Part shown: in pieces, positions 1-11,801 of the stretch
How positions within the stretch are numbered: the first letter of the stretch is position 1
How the letters are laid out: every line of letters begins with the position of its first letter
Source of the DNA: Hymenochaete sp. R1
Taxonomy: Eukaryota; Basidiomycota; Agaricomycetes; Hymenochaetales; Hymenochaetaceae
Reading direction: 5' to 3'
Length of the DNA stretch: 64,000 nucleotides
Assembly (NCBI GenBank): GCA_019400425.1
Contig: JAFREE010000025.1
Location: forward strand, 62,001-126,000
Program-made: the position numbers and the translations under genes
The notes under the pieces: generated by a model
Databases searched by the model: none
Seen by the model: only the letters and a program-made list of their open reading frames with translations
Told to the model about the DNA's origin: nothing

Positions 1-351
1 CAGCCGCCCTTCTCTGCCCACGATGGGAGACAAGCGCATTATTCCCAACTGAATGCAGAACAAAAAAAAGAAGGGAAGTCGTCACTGCCTAAATTACTCT
101 TCCTCGCACGCTCACGGCTTCCGTTTCCTAGTTGCCTCCGAATCGTGCATACCACTGACAACATTCCGTGGTCACAAAGTTTCCTCGCAGATACTCTAGT
201 CACCATACCGTGAGGCTCGGCCGACCTTAATCTAATTCCAGCGAAGATTTTGCGAAGACTGATAAAGTGCATTCTCTGCAATACATGCAGTACAATTACA
301 TTGTTGTAAACAAATGGCCTTCATACATGATCAAAGCTTACGCCCGTAAGT
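1..351. other. No gene recognised at the left edge
   Basis: This stretch lies beyond the 3' end of the DUF3429 gene. Its short open frames do not look like protein-coding exons and match nothing I know. It probably holds the 3' untranslated region and terminator of that gene, but no clear polyadenylation signal could be singled out. Confidence 0.4.
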
Positions 352-1877
352 TCATCCAGACTTCTTCTCATCCTCAGGCTTGCTCTCTGACTCTTTCGAT
401 TCGCTATCTTTCGATTCGTCTTTCTTCTCTTTTTCCTCAGGCTTTTCGTGCCTTTTCAACACTACATACCCCTCGGGTGTGTCACCAGCCTCCTTCGCCG
501 GAACAGCTTCGATGTCGCCCTCAATTACCCCTTTGTTCTCTGGTTCCCGCTTCTTCCTCTCGGAGCGAAGGCTGTTCAATTCAATCGTTTCGATACCATG
601 TCCAGCGACGGGCCCATAGTAAGACGTTCCAGCCAAAGACCCGATTATGCTATGACACTTGCGTCAGCAGACATCATTAAAGGTCGCCCAGAAGCAACCC
701 ACCAAGTGCCGACAAGGATGGACAGATAGAATCGATACTGTGAGTACCATCTAGGAGCTAAACTCGACAAGGGTATCAGTCTTCAGTATCCAGCACGTTT
801 GCAATGCAAACTACATTGCCAGGGCGGAATCGGAAGAGCTCACCCCACCCGGCCGTTGTCGCCTTTAGGTCGGCCCACCATAATCCAGTGAACCCAACCC
901 ACTGAACAATGAGCGCGCTGGTCGGATCCAGCGCCAGTGTAGACCAGCCCCATATGACGGGAATAGTCCCCAACATAAGTCGTCGGTATCCTTGCTCCCC
1001 GCCATAACCGACGAACTCCATTCCCCAGTGCAGAGCGCCTTCAGATACAAAAAATCAATCTCAAATGATTTTGTGACATGAAACCGTATCGGAGAGGACA
1101 GCATACCGAGGAAGGAGAGCATTACGGCGCCATAGGTGACCTGAATATTCAGCGCCTGGTCAAGGATGGTGGATGCTACACCAGGGTCCATGCCGACATA
1201 AAGACCTAACGCAAAATTGGTCAAATCATGCGTCGTAAATATTCGAATCGCAAGTTTACCTTGAGTGGCTAGACCTGCTTGCCTGGCGTTGAAAATGACT
1301 GCAGCCGCAGTCCCAATGTACGGCAATCCGCCTGAATAAATGCATCTATGAGTTTTCTTGAAAAATGTTTCCCCAATCCAGACACGCACCAGCGAGACCG
1401 AAGACCATTACGGGCTTCGGCACTTCACTAGCAACGGCGCTTGTAATTCCAATCTATCGTGCACATATACACACGTAAGTCCGCGATGTAGTTTCTTACA
1501 CGGAAAAATAGATTTGTACGAACAAATGAATCATCCTCTGGCCTCGTCGGTTTGACGGAATCAACTGTCACATTCGCACCAGCAATGCTGCGTGCTACAC
1601 TGCCTGCAGTACCCTTGACCTCATCCTTGATATTTGCCGCTGCTTCCGAAGGCGTTTGTGACGCAGGTCTGTGAGAGACATGTTTAGATGAAGAAGTGTT
1701 GGTGTTGTTGCGGATGCCCAGACTCCGAAGCAGCGACTGCGGTTGCGTCCGTGGCCATGTTAGGGCTTTGCAGTATGCTGAGCGGGAGAAAGTAGTGCTA
1801 ATCGATCTTAATGTTGTTGCTTGTTGCGATTGAGAAAGCAGGGTAATCGGTGAACGGCGGATAGCCCTTGGGATCAT
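352..1877 (-). CDS. Mitochondrial inner-membrane DUF3429 (TMEM69-like) protein
   Basis: The protein belongs to the DUF3429 family, which includes human TMEM69 and fungal 'mitochondrial inner membrane protein 1'. Its molecular role is unknown. The chosen start (MIPRAIRRSPITLL) opens a basic, Ser/Thr-rich, acid-poor leader typical of a mitochondrial targeting signal. Several short exons then encode the hydrophobic core: FGLAGGLPYIGTAAAVIF, MDPGVASTILDQALNIQV, SFLGALHWGMEFVGYGG, then TIPVIWGWSTLALDP and YRFYLSILVGTCIIGSLAG. Splicing joins these without breaking the family motifs; for example an intron lies exactly between SFLG and ALHWG. A charged Lys/Glu/Ser-rich tail of about 75 residues ends the protein, probably exposed at one membrane face. 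The estimated length is about 365 residues. The family assignment is firm. The first intron's acceptor has two possible positions. Confidence 0.85.
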
Positions 1878-2367
1878 GGTTTGAAGAGGTGAGGATAACG
1901 TGGAGGGAAAGGACCAAGGCAAGATGGACCCAAACTCTCAGTTATACCATGTGTGACGTCATATATTTATCGGCTAAATTTGGTCCGTTTACTCCGTCGC
2001 TCAGTCGAAGCTTCAATGCCCGACACTCACCGGCGAGTCGAGTTTACTGTCAGGTCTCTCGGAGAATTACAAGGTCAAGGTTCATATTCAGAAGTCACCA
2101 TTAATACAGGAGTTGGTCATACATTATACACGACTATCCATACTATATACTGATAAATATAAGGCTGTTGAGAACAAAGCCAAAAGCTATACGTTTATAA
2201 TCCGAAAAAAAAGGCTAACTAGTCCGCGGAAAGGTCAAATCATCATAGAGGATCAGGCAGAAGACAAGGAACAAGGACATGGTGAAGAAACACACGCATA
2301 GGCGTCGTGGGGCGCGTCGTAGACCAGAAAGGGGAAGGAAACGCAAGGAGGACGGATATGAAAATGC
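1878..2367. other. Intergenic, promoter side of the DUF3429 gene
   Basis: This 490-base stretch holds the upstream region of the minus-strand DUF3429 gene and the 3' flank of the sesquiterpene synthase. I see no gene, RNA or repeat in it. The short frames are not coding-like. Confidence 0.4.
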
Positions 2368-3683
2368 TCATACTGACGCTGCAAGGGTCGTGGTGTCAAC
2401 GTGCTGAATGGCCGCCCTCTTTGGTAGCAGCTTCACATAGCGGGTTTTCTTGATCTCGAGACCGTCTGCTCCAAAGTAGCGCTGGCTCATGAAACTCCAG
2501 TGCATGGACCCCACGACCCAGTCCTGGAGACCTTGCACATATTTTGCAACGTCCTGGTCGAGCTTCGGGCATTTAAATGAAGGCACCCTTGCTTTGTTCG
2601 CAACGAAGTTCTCCATCGTTACCCGACACATCTCGCCCGCGTAGTCCATGGCTTCCTGGAGATCCATTCCATAGAGTGACTGCAAGATGATAACCATGTT
2701 GTGGGTCTCCCCACGAGACTGTTCGACGTTGAATGAGAAAATGTCCTGTTTCAGACGTCAAGGTGTCAGCGGCGGAATTCGGAGAGTTGTTCGAGGTAGT
2801 AACTCACGTTGGACCAGGTCACTAGATCGTTGCTTCCTTGATTGAGCGCCTTGATGATCTGGAAACATATATCAGCCATCATTGTTCATTACTACTTCCC
2901 GAACCGGTCCAGGCACTTACAGGATGCTCATATACGAAAACAGGAAGATCGACATCCATAGCGTATTCAATTAAATCGAATGACGGTTTGCAACCACTTT
3001 CGTCGCGGCGTGCATCGATATACGCTTCGAGGTCTGGGATTTCTTCTGCTTCACGATGGGTGTTCTGAATGTGGACAGCCTCAAGGTATGTTTGAACATT
3101 TTCCTTGAAACGTGCTTGAAGATTGGGGCCAGCATTGACCATGCATCGTTTCCAGAAGCTGTACTTATATTGTGAGAATGCATCTTAAATACAATAAATA
3201 TTGGACGTACTCTCTGATCAATTTTCCCGCGCTGTATTCTTCTGCAGGCATGTTCCCAGTCGGCTTGTACTCGTCCGGGAACCATAAGGCATTCATAATG
3301 ACATCCGATAGGAGATCCGAGTCCTTGGTCTTCATACCATCTGAGATGTTATCGAGGTGAAATAGGTAGTTCAAGAAGTCGCTAACGACACGAAGCCGAT
3401 GCTTGTCGCAGAACGGGTAAGTATACGCCGTTAGCTCTCCAGCGTGCAGGCCATAGAGTGCCTTCCGACCTTTTGGAGTGAGCTCTGGGCAGCCGTTATC
3501 AATCCATTTGTCTGAGTCGGAGGCAATTGAATCGCCATGAGGGTTGTATACAAGGGGGAAGTCGCAACCCCCAACGAGGTCAGGTAGAAGGTAGCCACGA
3601 GGCTCCTCCATGGATGGGACCAGACATCTTTCGGACGATAAAGGAACGGGTGGTGAGGGCGGAGTAGAAGGCATCTTGACCAT
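2368..3683 (-). CDS. Sesquiterpene synthase (class I terpene cyclase)
   Basis: This enzyme should ionise and cyclise farnesyl diphosphate to a sesquiterpene using Mg2+. Four exons (3211-3683, 2921-3158, 2808-2858, 2368-2745) sum to 1140 bases, giving 379 residues in one frame. The aspartate-rich metal motif is DNISD at residues 111-115. The second metal motif NDIFSFNVE (NDxxSxxxE) is at about 254-262 and is split by the last intron. A C-terminal Arg-Tyr pair (SQRYFG) that senses diphosphate is present. The stretch LIRDFWKRC before the middle helices is also typical of basidiomycete synthases. All catalytic motifs are intact, so the gene looks functional. The start was chosen at MVKMPSTPPSP because an upstream in-frame Met would add an atypical leader. 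The product cannot be predicted. No P450 or prenyl-diphosphate synthase lies within the window; the nearest oxidoreductase is the ene-reductase 6.6 kb away. Confidence 0.93.
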
Positions 3684-6600
3684 AATGTTGTTCGAATGGC
3701 ACTGAGTGTGAAGGGCGATTGCCTGAGGGAAGGCGCGAACCCACGAAGGAGTGAGTATGTCGGGGAAAGGATGTGTGGAGGATCGCAGCAATTAGCGAGA
3801 CCAATTTATAGGCTGCAGCAGTACGAGTTCATGACTTTATGTATCACGGTAGACCGGTTACATCCCCATCGTCGATATTGACGTGCTTGTTGCCGGACCA
3901 AAGCCTGTGTTAAATTGTGAATTCCTGTAAGGGAAAGTCACAAATCTTATCCTTACCTTGCCTGAGGCCACCGCCACGGTGTAATGGGTCGCTGAATGAA
4001 AGAAAAAATGGACAGACGGATCGTCTCATTAGTAGGATTAGTGTCTCAATACCAGTTAGAAGCTGTACCGACGAGGCACAGGTCAAGCAGGGATCCGGGC
4101 TACTTTGTGTTTAGACTGTCTCCATGTGCGCCGGCAACGCGTTCCGAACCTTAAAGCAGAAATATTGCATACCACTGGAGAGACGAGCACCTTTACGATA
4201 TCCCCACAACCTCTAAGACTTACCGTGCAGGGCCTTAAATGAGACCTGTTGGGCCAACGGATTGGGGAGTTCCTTTTTGATCGACCATTCACCATGCGCG
4301 AGTACGAGAAATCGTGTGGTGGCGCAGGTTTTGATCCAAGCGCTGAAGTAGTCCGCATCAGGTCATACTTGCCATAGTCCTAGCCACATGCCAAATGAAG
4401 ATTTTTGTATACATCGACATGATCGGGTGGCACACTGTATACGTAGTTGGCACGCCGCTGGACCTAAATGACTCGCCACAGGTGCGGCAAGTGACCGGCG
4501 TTTAGAAACAGTTGTAGTGGCGGAGCTGTCGCTATCTGGCTGTGATACGTTCGGGGATGCAGAGAGCAGACACTTCGGGAGAACCGTAATTATCCCAGAG
4601 AAAGTTGTATGTATCAGTGCAATCCATTTCTGACCTTGACCAACTCTGGAAGGAACAAGATATCGGAGATGATGACTCGACTTGGAGGGCTTCAGGTTTG
4701 ATGGCCATGAAATCTGACACCCCTCGTTAAAGACGTCAAATTAATTTGGTTCTGGAGAACGACACATCGGTCCCCAATCACGGAGCCAAAATCCCGTCGT
4801 CATCTTTTTGGAGTCGAAGACAAGGAAAGAAGTGAAAGTTGTCCGAAAAGATTGAAGTCCGCGTCGAATTCAATGTGTCTCGCCGGCATTCGCCGGGGCC
4901 CGATAAGGAAACCGTATTACTCAGCAATGGTACGCACTCGCTGCAAACCAATCGAGATTTTTCTCCATGATCACTTTTTCTCTTTCTCCCGCCCGATCTT
5001 TTGGAATTTGGTGATTATGCACGGCTTGGATTGAAGTGCAAAAGATCGGTGCTATAATCATCTAGCCAACGTTGGAAGCAACCATTCTTATCTAAAATTG
5101 TTTAGACCTTGTGGGACCCGCGAGGCGGACATGCATAAGCCACATAATTGAGACCATCCCTCAACAGTATCTTATTGGGTCATATTCAAGTTTCAAGATA
5201 TCTCCCAGACGAATCTCAGACTGGACCTGTCTTGGTCATTAGATGTCAGGGGAAGGCTACTGAAAAGATCGGCTTTACGACACTATACAGCGCCAGGACG
5301 CTCTCTGCCGTGCGATCCGGAATTCTCTCTGAATGTATCAGTTGCCATACATGTAGTCGGCGCCCTTTGGATAGCGCAGGTGTGTGGGGAGGAAGTTCAG
5401 CGAGTGGATTGAAACCGCTCGGTGAGTCGGTCAGAAACGGCGCGACATCTTTTGCGCCAAAACACAACAGAGAATGTATGTGCCGTAGTAAGGTAAATGA
5501 GCAAGTCGTTCCAATTCTATGGCACGTAGTGCGGAGACTTGGTAGTTCAACTCGGCGGCCACAGCGTCGGGACCCGTTTTGCACAGGTGGATCCCATGAT
5601 AAGATAAAGTCCGCTCGAAGCCGCTTAATGCGTGCCACTCGTGCTTGAGCAAGCGCGAAGACATCCTCCGCCTCAGCGGAGCTCTCGTCACTTTCGCGGC
5701 TCGGAGAACAAATCTCCGATCGGGCCGCCACTGAATGGTTAGTGCTCAATGAAAGATAAATTTTGAACATAACGAGGACCCGCAAAAGTATACGCTGCTG
5801 GAGAGCTGCCGAGACCTTGATCGCATTTTTTCGCATTACTAGCTCACTAAAAATGCGCATACATGCAGCGTCAGTCATCCTCGAAGACTGATCGCTTGTT
5901 AAGGAAAGAAAAAACCTTGAATATGGCCGGAATGGCATGTCAATTTAGACTTAATCATGCAATCTAACTTGAAATAATATTGCACAGATCTCCATCTCGC
6001 CTCGCTCTACTATCAGTGGATTTCCACCGAACCGAACATTTCGTGACGGAGGAATCTGGAATTTGTCATATAGCAGACGAAACCTCCCGGTTGTCTTGAA
6101 AAGCCCGATACCCAGCCAATCTCATCAGAACAGAGAATGATGCTAATACCCATCACTTCAAGGAATGAAAACATACGAGGACATGAGACCATCAAAGCGA
6201 TGGTCGGCTTGAAACCACTCAAAGATGCTTCAAAGTCATAGCTTTCGAGGCTGTAGTCCGATCAGCGGCTCATGGCAAACCGAAGAGGGGTGGCTGAAGT
6301 TCCAGGAAAATGGTGGCAAGTATGACCTTACGGATAGGTTAACTCGCAGGAATGTAGTATGGTCGGTCTGTACTAGTCACCGCGACCCGGATGCTGAGGT
6401 TTCGAGTCAGCCGACACCCAAGTTAGAGGCCAGGAGCCGACGCCGCGTTGGCGTGCAGAAAAATAAGCAGGGCACTGATTCACCGCTGAATTATTGATAG
6501 ATTGAGACTTTATTGGCAGAACGTTCGATGTCCTTGGTCATCTAATGTACACTCTGGATTGGTACAGCTTGTACGGAGGGAGATGCGTTACGTGAGTTCT

Positions 6601-8049
6601 CACTAGTTATGATCACCACATATGGTCGAATGGAGCTGGCTCGAGTGAAAAGGCTCCAGAGGAACACCAGTATGGGGCAGCACGCTTTGAAACCTTTTCT
6701 TGTGCAATGCACTTGCATAAAGATCGCAAAAAGCGGCCGAAGCAGCAGCGTTGATAAACTTGTTTGAAGGGCGCAAAAGCATTTCGGGAGAAGCAACCAA
6801 GTCAACGAAAAGGCTCGCGGTCCCCGGGCCACTTCGAAACTTGAAGTCTTCTACGTATTGTTGGGAACGGTGATTTAACTGGGCCTTGACCATCTATTTT
6901 TGATTGAACCTGGAACAACATTGGGTCGGGAAGGAGAGGGAAAAGATTATGGGAGCTTCTAAGCTCATTGACCTGAACTGGATGGCTATGGCCGCTAGAC
7001 GTGGCAGAAACGATGACGGGTGTCGAAAGTTGCTCATGGGCAACATTCCAAAACAAGCAAAAGATTTACACGGGCACGTGCAGAATAGCCGAGCATGGTA
7101 TATTTGGTACAAGCGTTGTAGTGACAGTAGTCTGATGCTGAAAGCCAAGCACCAAAATCCGGCACCATGCTCATCGCTCTCATCTTTTCCTCGTAACAAG
7201 CTACTATTCATGTATAACTAAAGGCCATGTCAGCGGCACAGCGGTGCCTTGACTCAAACCAGCCCATCAGTGTCTTTGCACTACTACACTACCGGACCAA
7301 ACCACCCTTTGCGCGTCGCCAACCGAAAACACTTCATCGGCCTCTCGACTTTTCAGCATGTTCAACACGAACATCTGATCCCGCTGAGGCAGTCGGCTAC
7401 TCGATGATGGCAACGGTAAGCCGACCGTCAGGAATTCAAAAGGTGGTGATGGATGCACCGAGGTGCCGCTCTCGCGGTACAGCCTGTCGACTTAGTTGGG
7501 TAGATGATTGTCGCGAGAGTCTCAGGGATGAAGAACTCTATTGTCGCAACGGTCCAATGGCAGAACCGGGGGTTGCCCATTCAGCCTGCGTTTTGTCATA
7601 CTAGTAGCAGGGGTCAGGCGGGCGGTCCATAACTCTAACTCCATCAGTGGGGATTGCGTAGAAGGGACTTTGACTCCCGTACTAAGTGGTTCTGTTGCAT
7701 GCACCGGGATCCAAGATGGCTACATGTCTGTACGCCAATCAAAGTAACTTCCGAACCTGTTCAGCGGGCCGTCCGCCAGCCAGCCTTCAGTGAACACACC
7801 TATGACCACAATATCGTATGGCGGCGCAACGGCTTACGAAGGAACAACTTCTTATGGGTTCCAAACACCACGTCCCGGTTCCATCCCACGTCCAGGGATG
7901 AATCTTCAATGTTCGTCATCAAAACCCTGTAATCTCTGTAGTAAAGTATCAACATCACAGAAACATTGTTCTAGGCTTATGAACAATCATCACATACTAA
8001 TGTTTACCGGCATAATCTGCGAGCAGAATCAAGCAACATTGCAGATTCC
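3684..8049. other. Gene-poor accessory stretch
   Basis: About 4.4 kb without a gene I can name. It contains many 60-230 codon open frames on both strands, for example 5246-5938 minus and 7227-7604 plus. None shows a recognisable domain, a consistent splice pattern or transposon hallmarks such as a reverse-transcriptase YxDD box, integrase or terminal repeats. Some frames (5431-5691 minus, 7522-7704 minus) have protein-like composition and may be remnants of decayed genes or orphan exons. I do not assign functions. Confidence 0.4.
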
Positions 8050-8051
8050 GT

Positions 8052-8500
8052 CTAAACCGCTCTTTGGTGCGAAACATCCGTAGTGTCCGGATGGTACTGC
8101 GAGCCTTTCTCGCCCGAAACGACCTTTTGCTCGACGCTGCATAGATCGTTTCCCGCCGCAAACACAGTTCCGCGCGTGGGAAGCTTTGCCTGGAGGAAGG
8201 AGGTCTGACGAGAAGCTGGGAGAAGGAACTGGTTAAGGCTCGTTCTTCGTAGGCTGTCCATGCGCATTTGGAGTTCATCAGAGGTTGTAGGGAATGAGGC
8301 ACCCGCATCGATGCGAGGCTCAACTTTGCGCTTTTTTTTTTGGCTCGCTTCCTTCGGGCACAAGCACTAGTGTTGGAGTCTCCATACCTGATAGACATGA
8401 GCAATCTTTTGCAAACTGGATTTGAAGTCTGAGTGGGGGGGGGGGGGGGAGGCGAAAAACAGAACGAAGGGTTGGTGTTGGGCCCGCCATCATCCATCGG
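8052..8500 (-). pseudogene. Possible frameshifted gene fragment with a nuclear-localisation-like patch
   Basis: Two minus-strand frames meet at a run of ten T (plus strand, 8332-8341). The upstream frame reads METPTLVLVPEGSEPKKK and then soon hits a stop. The downstream frame continues KKKRKVEPRIDAG and stays open to a stop at 8052. Joined, they would give a basic nuclear-localisation-like patch followed by a Ser/Arg/Leu-rich segment. A run of fifteen G (8435-8449) just upstream could be the pyrimidine tract of an intron acceptor (actcag) on the minus strand. I recognise no family. It may be a decayed gene, an assembly slip in the homopolymer, or chance. Confidence 0.25.
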
Positions 8501-8836
8501 ATCTCAGGAAGGTTGTGATCCAAGCAAAAAAGAGAAGCAACTCAGGCAGCGGCCTTCAGCACTCGCCAATAAAAGAACGCGCCCCGAAACATCCTAGTAC
8601 TGCTCCCACCGAAGCGTGTTATTCTTCGGAACCGCCGCAATAATGCCCTCTAAGTTCTGCAACGGATTACACGAGCCGTCTGCTCCGCTAGCTGAAACAG
8701 TGCTCATGAAGCGTGTGATGAACTCGTGTGTCTATTACTTTCTATGCGCCTCCCGTGCGGTCTTGACGATTACCATATTATTTACAATAATCGATCCACG
8801 CAATACACACGAACGGAGATAACAATCACCATCAAG

Positions 8837-9943
8837 TTAGACCGCTAATGCTGATGTTGGCGCAGCACCCGGCGCAGGAGGGGACGCTGGTGTCGCATTC
8901 GCACCTGCATTCACAGATGTAGCAGGGACAAACATCCACCTATCGGCACATATTGCACTATTAGCAGATGCACCTGTCGTCAAGTTCGCTGATGTCAGGA
9001 GCGTGCACCCATCATTTGCAGTCGCGCTTGAAAATGCAGTCGCAGCGATGCTGCTTACCTTCGCAGAGGATATTGACTGAGTCGAACTGATGGGCAAATC
9101 AGCATCAGAACCGGACGCAGACTCAGAGTCAGATGTCGAGGAGGAGGAGCCGCTGGTGTTGCTAACGACATCGATTGAGTTGTCGAGGAAGTCCATCGTC
9201 GGGCCCGCCATGATGTTCCCGTTGGAGCGGACGCGAGGATTGCTGGCAAGTAGCTAAGATTCGTTAGTGACATATATAGACCGCGACGGGGCCAACGAGG
9301 CCTTGCGGTACGTGATACACTGGTCGAAAGGGATCGTAAGGGAAAACAGTTGGCCACCTGAAGCATCTGGGACGAGAGCTTTGGCGTAGCGTATCAATGA
9401 CTGTGCTGCAGCCCGAGAGTAAGCATCCGGCAATTGGAAGGACTTCCTGGGGCACCAAAGGGATGTGGAAAGCTGCAGGCTGTTCCATTGTTGAGTACAT
9501 TGAGCATTGTTTTGTGACAGGCTTCAATGGTCAGGATACTTCCTGCAGCCGTGAGCAGGACCAGGACTGTCACCAAATAAGCCGCGCCCAGATGCGCTCG
9601 AACACCAACATTTTCAACTAAACGAGTGACAGGGACCATCGTAGAAACGTTGGTAAGCACCGACGAAAAGTTGGATGCGGACGTACTGGGGCGAGGGCGA
9701 GTACCTTAACAGATTCGCCAACGTTGGACGTTGCTGAGAAATGAGAATGAGAAGCCTGCTGGCTGAGCAAGCCACTTCAGGCACGCACCGGGAAACCGTA
9801 TAGCGAATTTTCCTCTCCCAAATTTGGAAGGAGTTAGCTCCCATCGGAAGAAGTAAACGGATCGACAAGCACGCGAAGATGGTCACAAATGATGCTGCTG
9901 GCGAGTATGAATAAGCTTGCTTCATGCCAAGTCTACGAATCAT
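8837..9943 (-). CDS. Candidate hypothetical membrane or secreted protein, Ser/Ala-rich C terminus
   Basis: I do not recognise a family. Reading from 9943, a first frame has a hydrophobic stretch near its start (ASFVTIFACLSIRLLLP) that could be a signal or membrane anchor. A second frame carries a clear hydrophobic segment (AHLGAAYLVTVLVLLTAAG) followed by a Cys-containing region. The last exon follows a plausible acceptor (gaatcttag at about 9253) and encodes MAGPTMDFLDNS, then a long Ser/Thr/Ala-rich tail ending at 8837. Composition fits a cell-surface or secreted fungal protein. The exon joins are uncertain, and the central part needs at least two introns that I could not place convincingly, so both extent and reality are doubtful. 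Confidence 0.3.
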
Positions 9944-10278
9944 ACGAGGATGACCACTAGAAAGTCAACTAAACGCAGAATATTGAACCATTATTAACTT
10001 TTTTTTCTTTCGCCGACGTCAGCGTCCACCCTCACGGTTGCGGCTTGGTAAAGTGGGAAGCTTTCTTTACCAATGCAACTCCCATCAAAGCCTGGATTAT
10101 CGATCGTCCTCACAGAAAATGGCTGACACATCCAGCAACTCATTTCAGGCTTGCCTGGGAACTCTGAAGATAAAAATCGTTTGCTTGGTCCTTTATTATC
10201 TGCATGGTCCTTTATCGTCTGCTTCGGCGCCCATTTTGCCTCCGGACCACTTCCACCTCCCCGCAGATTACAATCAAG
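9944..10278. promoter_or_regulatory. Upstream region of the ene-reductase gene
   Basis: This 335-base gap precedes the ene-reductase start and, if the weak minus-strand gene is real, also serves as its promoter. A pyrimidine-rich tract (ttttttttctttcgcc, about 10000) lies about 270 bases upstream of the ATG, a common fungal promoter feature. I see no TATA box. Confidence 0.3.
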
Positions 10279-11801
10279 ATGTCTATCGCAAATGTTCCAG
10301 CTCCCAACATCCCGTGCGTACCCTTTTACTTTACTCCGTTTCAGTTAGGCGGGAAGCCCTACAGACTACTGACCCGCAACGCCCTAGATATTTCACACCA
10401 GCTCAAATTCCTCCGTCGGGAACCGCTTTAGAGCAGCCAGACGGAAAGGCTGTCCCAAACATATTCAAGCCTATCACGATTCGGGGAGTTGATTTTCATA
10501 ATCGAATTTTCGTGCGTGTCCCCCCATTCATTCACAAGAGAATGTCATTCATGACAAATGATGTCCCATAGCTTTCCCCGTTGTGTCAGTATTCGGCAGA
10601 TAATGGCCGATTGACTGCATGGCACATGGCTCATCGTGAGTCAATCGTTGCACTTCGCGCCTCTACATTGAGCTAATCCAAAATTTATCAGTTGGTGGCA
10701 TAGCTAGTCGCGGACCGGGGTTAATTCTCATCGAAGCAACAGGCGTCACTCCGCAAGGACGCATTACACCGGAAGATGCGGGTCTTTGGTCCGATGACCA
10801 GATCGCACCCATGCGGGAGGTCGTCGACTTTGTCCACTCGCAGGGAACGAAAATTGGAATTCAACTTGCTCATGCTGGTCGCAAAGCATCGACCGTCGCA
10901 CCTTGGCTAAGCTTTAACGAGACAGCGGCTGTGGAGCATGGCGGCTGGCCTGGCGATCTTTGGGCCCCTTCTCCGATCGCATTTGACGAAAACTCCGCTG
11001 TACCAAACGAGCTTACAAAGGAGGGGATACAATTGATTGTGAAAGGCTTCGTCGATGCCGCAAAGCGTTCGCTGAAAGCCGGAATTGATCTTATTGAGAT
11101 CCACAACGCACATGGTTATCTGCTGCACGAATTTTTAAGCCCTTTCTCGAACAAGCGAACGGATGAATACGGCGGATCGTTCGAAAATCGCATACGTTTG
11201 ACGCTTGAAGTTGTTGATGCCATACGGAGAGTGATTCCACAAGATATGCCACTTTTCATTCGGTGAGTCTGCGAGTTCGCATGGTAATGATGGACCTTAT
11301 TATTGACGCTTTCTGCTTGATAGCTTATCCGCTACAGACTGGCTTGAAGAAGTTTTCCCAGACGAGCCTTCTTGGAAGGTTGAAGAGACTATCAAGCTTG
11401 CGGGTATTCTTGCGGAGCATGGTGTCGACTTGATCGATGTTTCATCATCAGGAACGTCACCCAAGCAGAAGATCAAGATGACCACGGATACATACCAGGC
11501 CCCCTTTTCAGAAGCGATCAAGAAAGCTCATGGTGTTGAAACTCCTCGAGGTCTCCTCGTGGGGTCAGTCGGAGGAATTAAGACGGGTCCCCTCGCTGAG
11601 GATGTGCTTGCGAATGGCAGAGCAGACGTCGTCTTCGTTGGTCGGCAGTTCCAAAGGGATCCAGCAACCGTTTGGACATTTGCTGAGCAGCTCGGCGTGA
11701 AGGTCTCTGTGGCGAATCAAATTGGATGGGGCTTTGGCTTGTCAAGGAGCGGACGCGGGAAGAGCAGCCAAGCGCTTCCAAAGGCATCGGAGAAGTCCTA
11801 G
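10279..11801 (+). CDS. NADPH-dependent ene-reductase, Old Yellow Enzyme family (YqjM-like)
   Basis: This is an FMN-containing TIM-barrel oxidoreductase that reduces activated C=C bonds with NADPH. Five exons (10279-10313, 10388-10511, 10572-10635, 10692-11262, 11324-11801) join in frame to 423 residues. Family marks appear in order: FKPITIRGVDFHNRIF, then SPLCQYSADNG, whose Cys is the redox-tuning residue of the YqjM class. Next come WHMAHLGG, QLAHAGRKAS (flavin and substrate contacts) and IHNAHGYLLHEFLSP with the conserved His residues. Then come the NKRTDEYGGSFENR loop, LVGSVGG and FVGRQFQRDP for phosphate binding. Length is normal for fungal members. There is no signal peptide, so it is probably cytosolic. 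The natural substrate is unknown. A role with the terpene synthase 6.6 kb away is possible but unsupported. The first intron was placed by preserving NIPYFTPAQIPPSG. Confidence 0.92.

Noticed and set aside
5246..5938. 230-codon minus-strand frame
   Set aside because: It is long, but no domain, no conserved motif and no promoter or splice context were recognised. Other frames across it look equally open.
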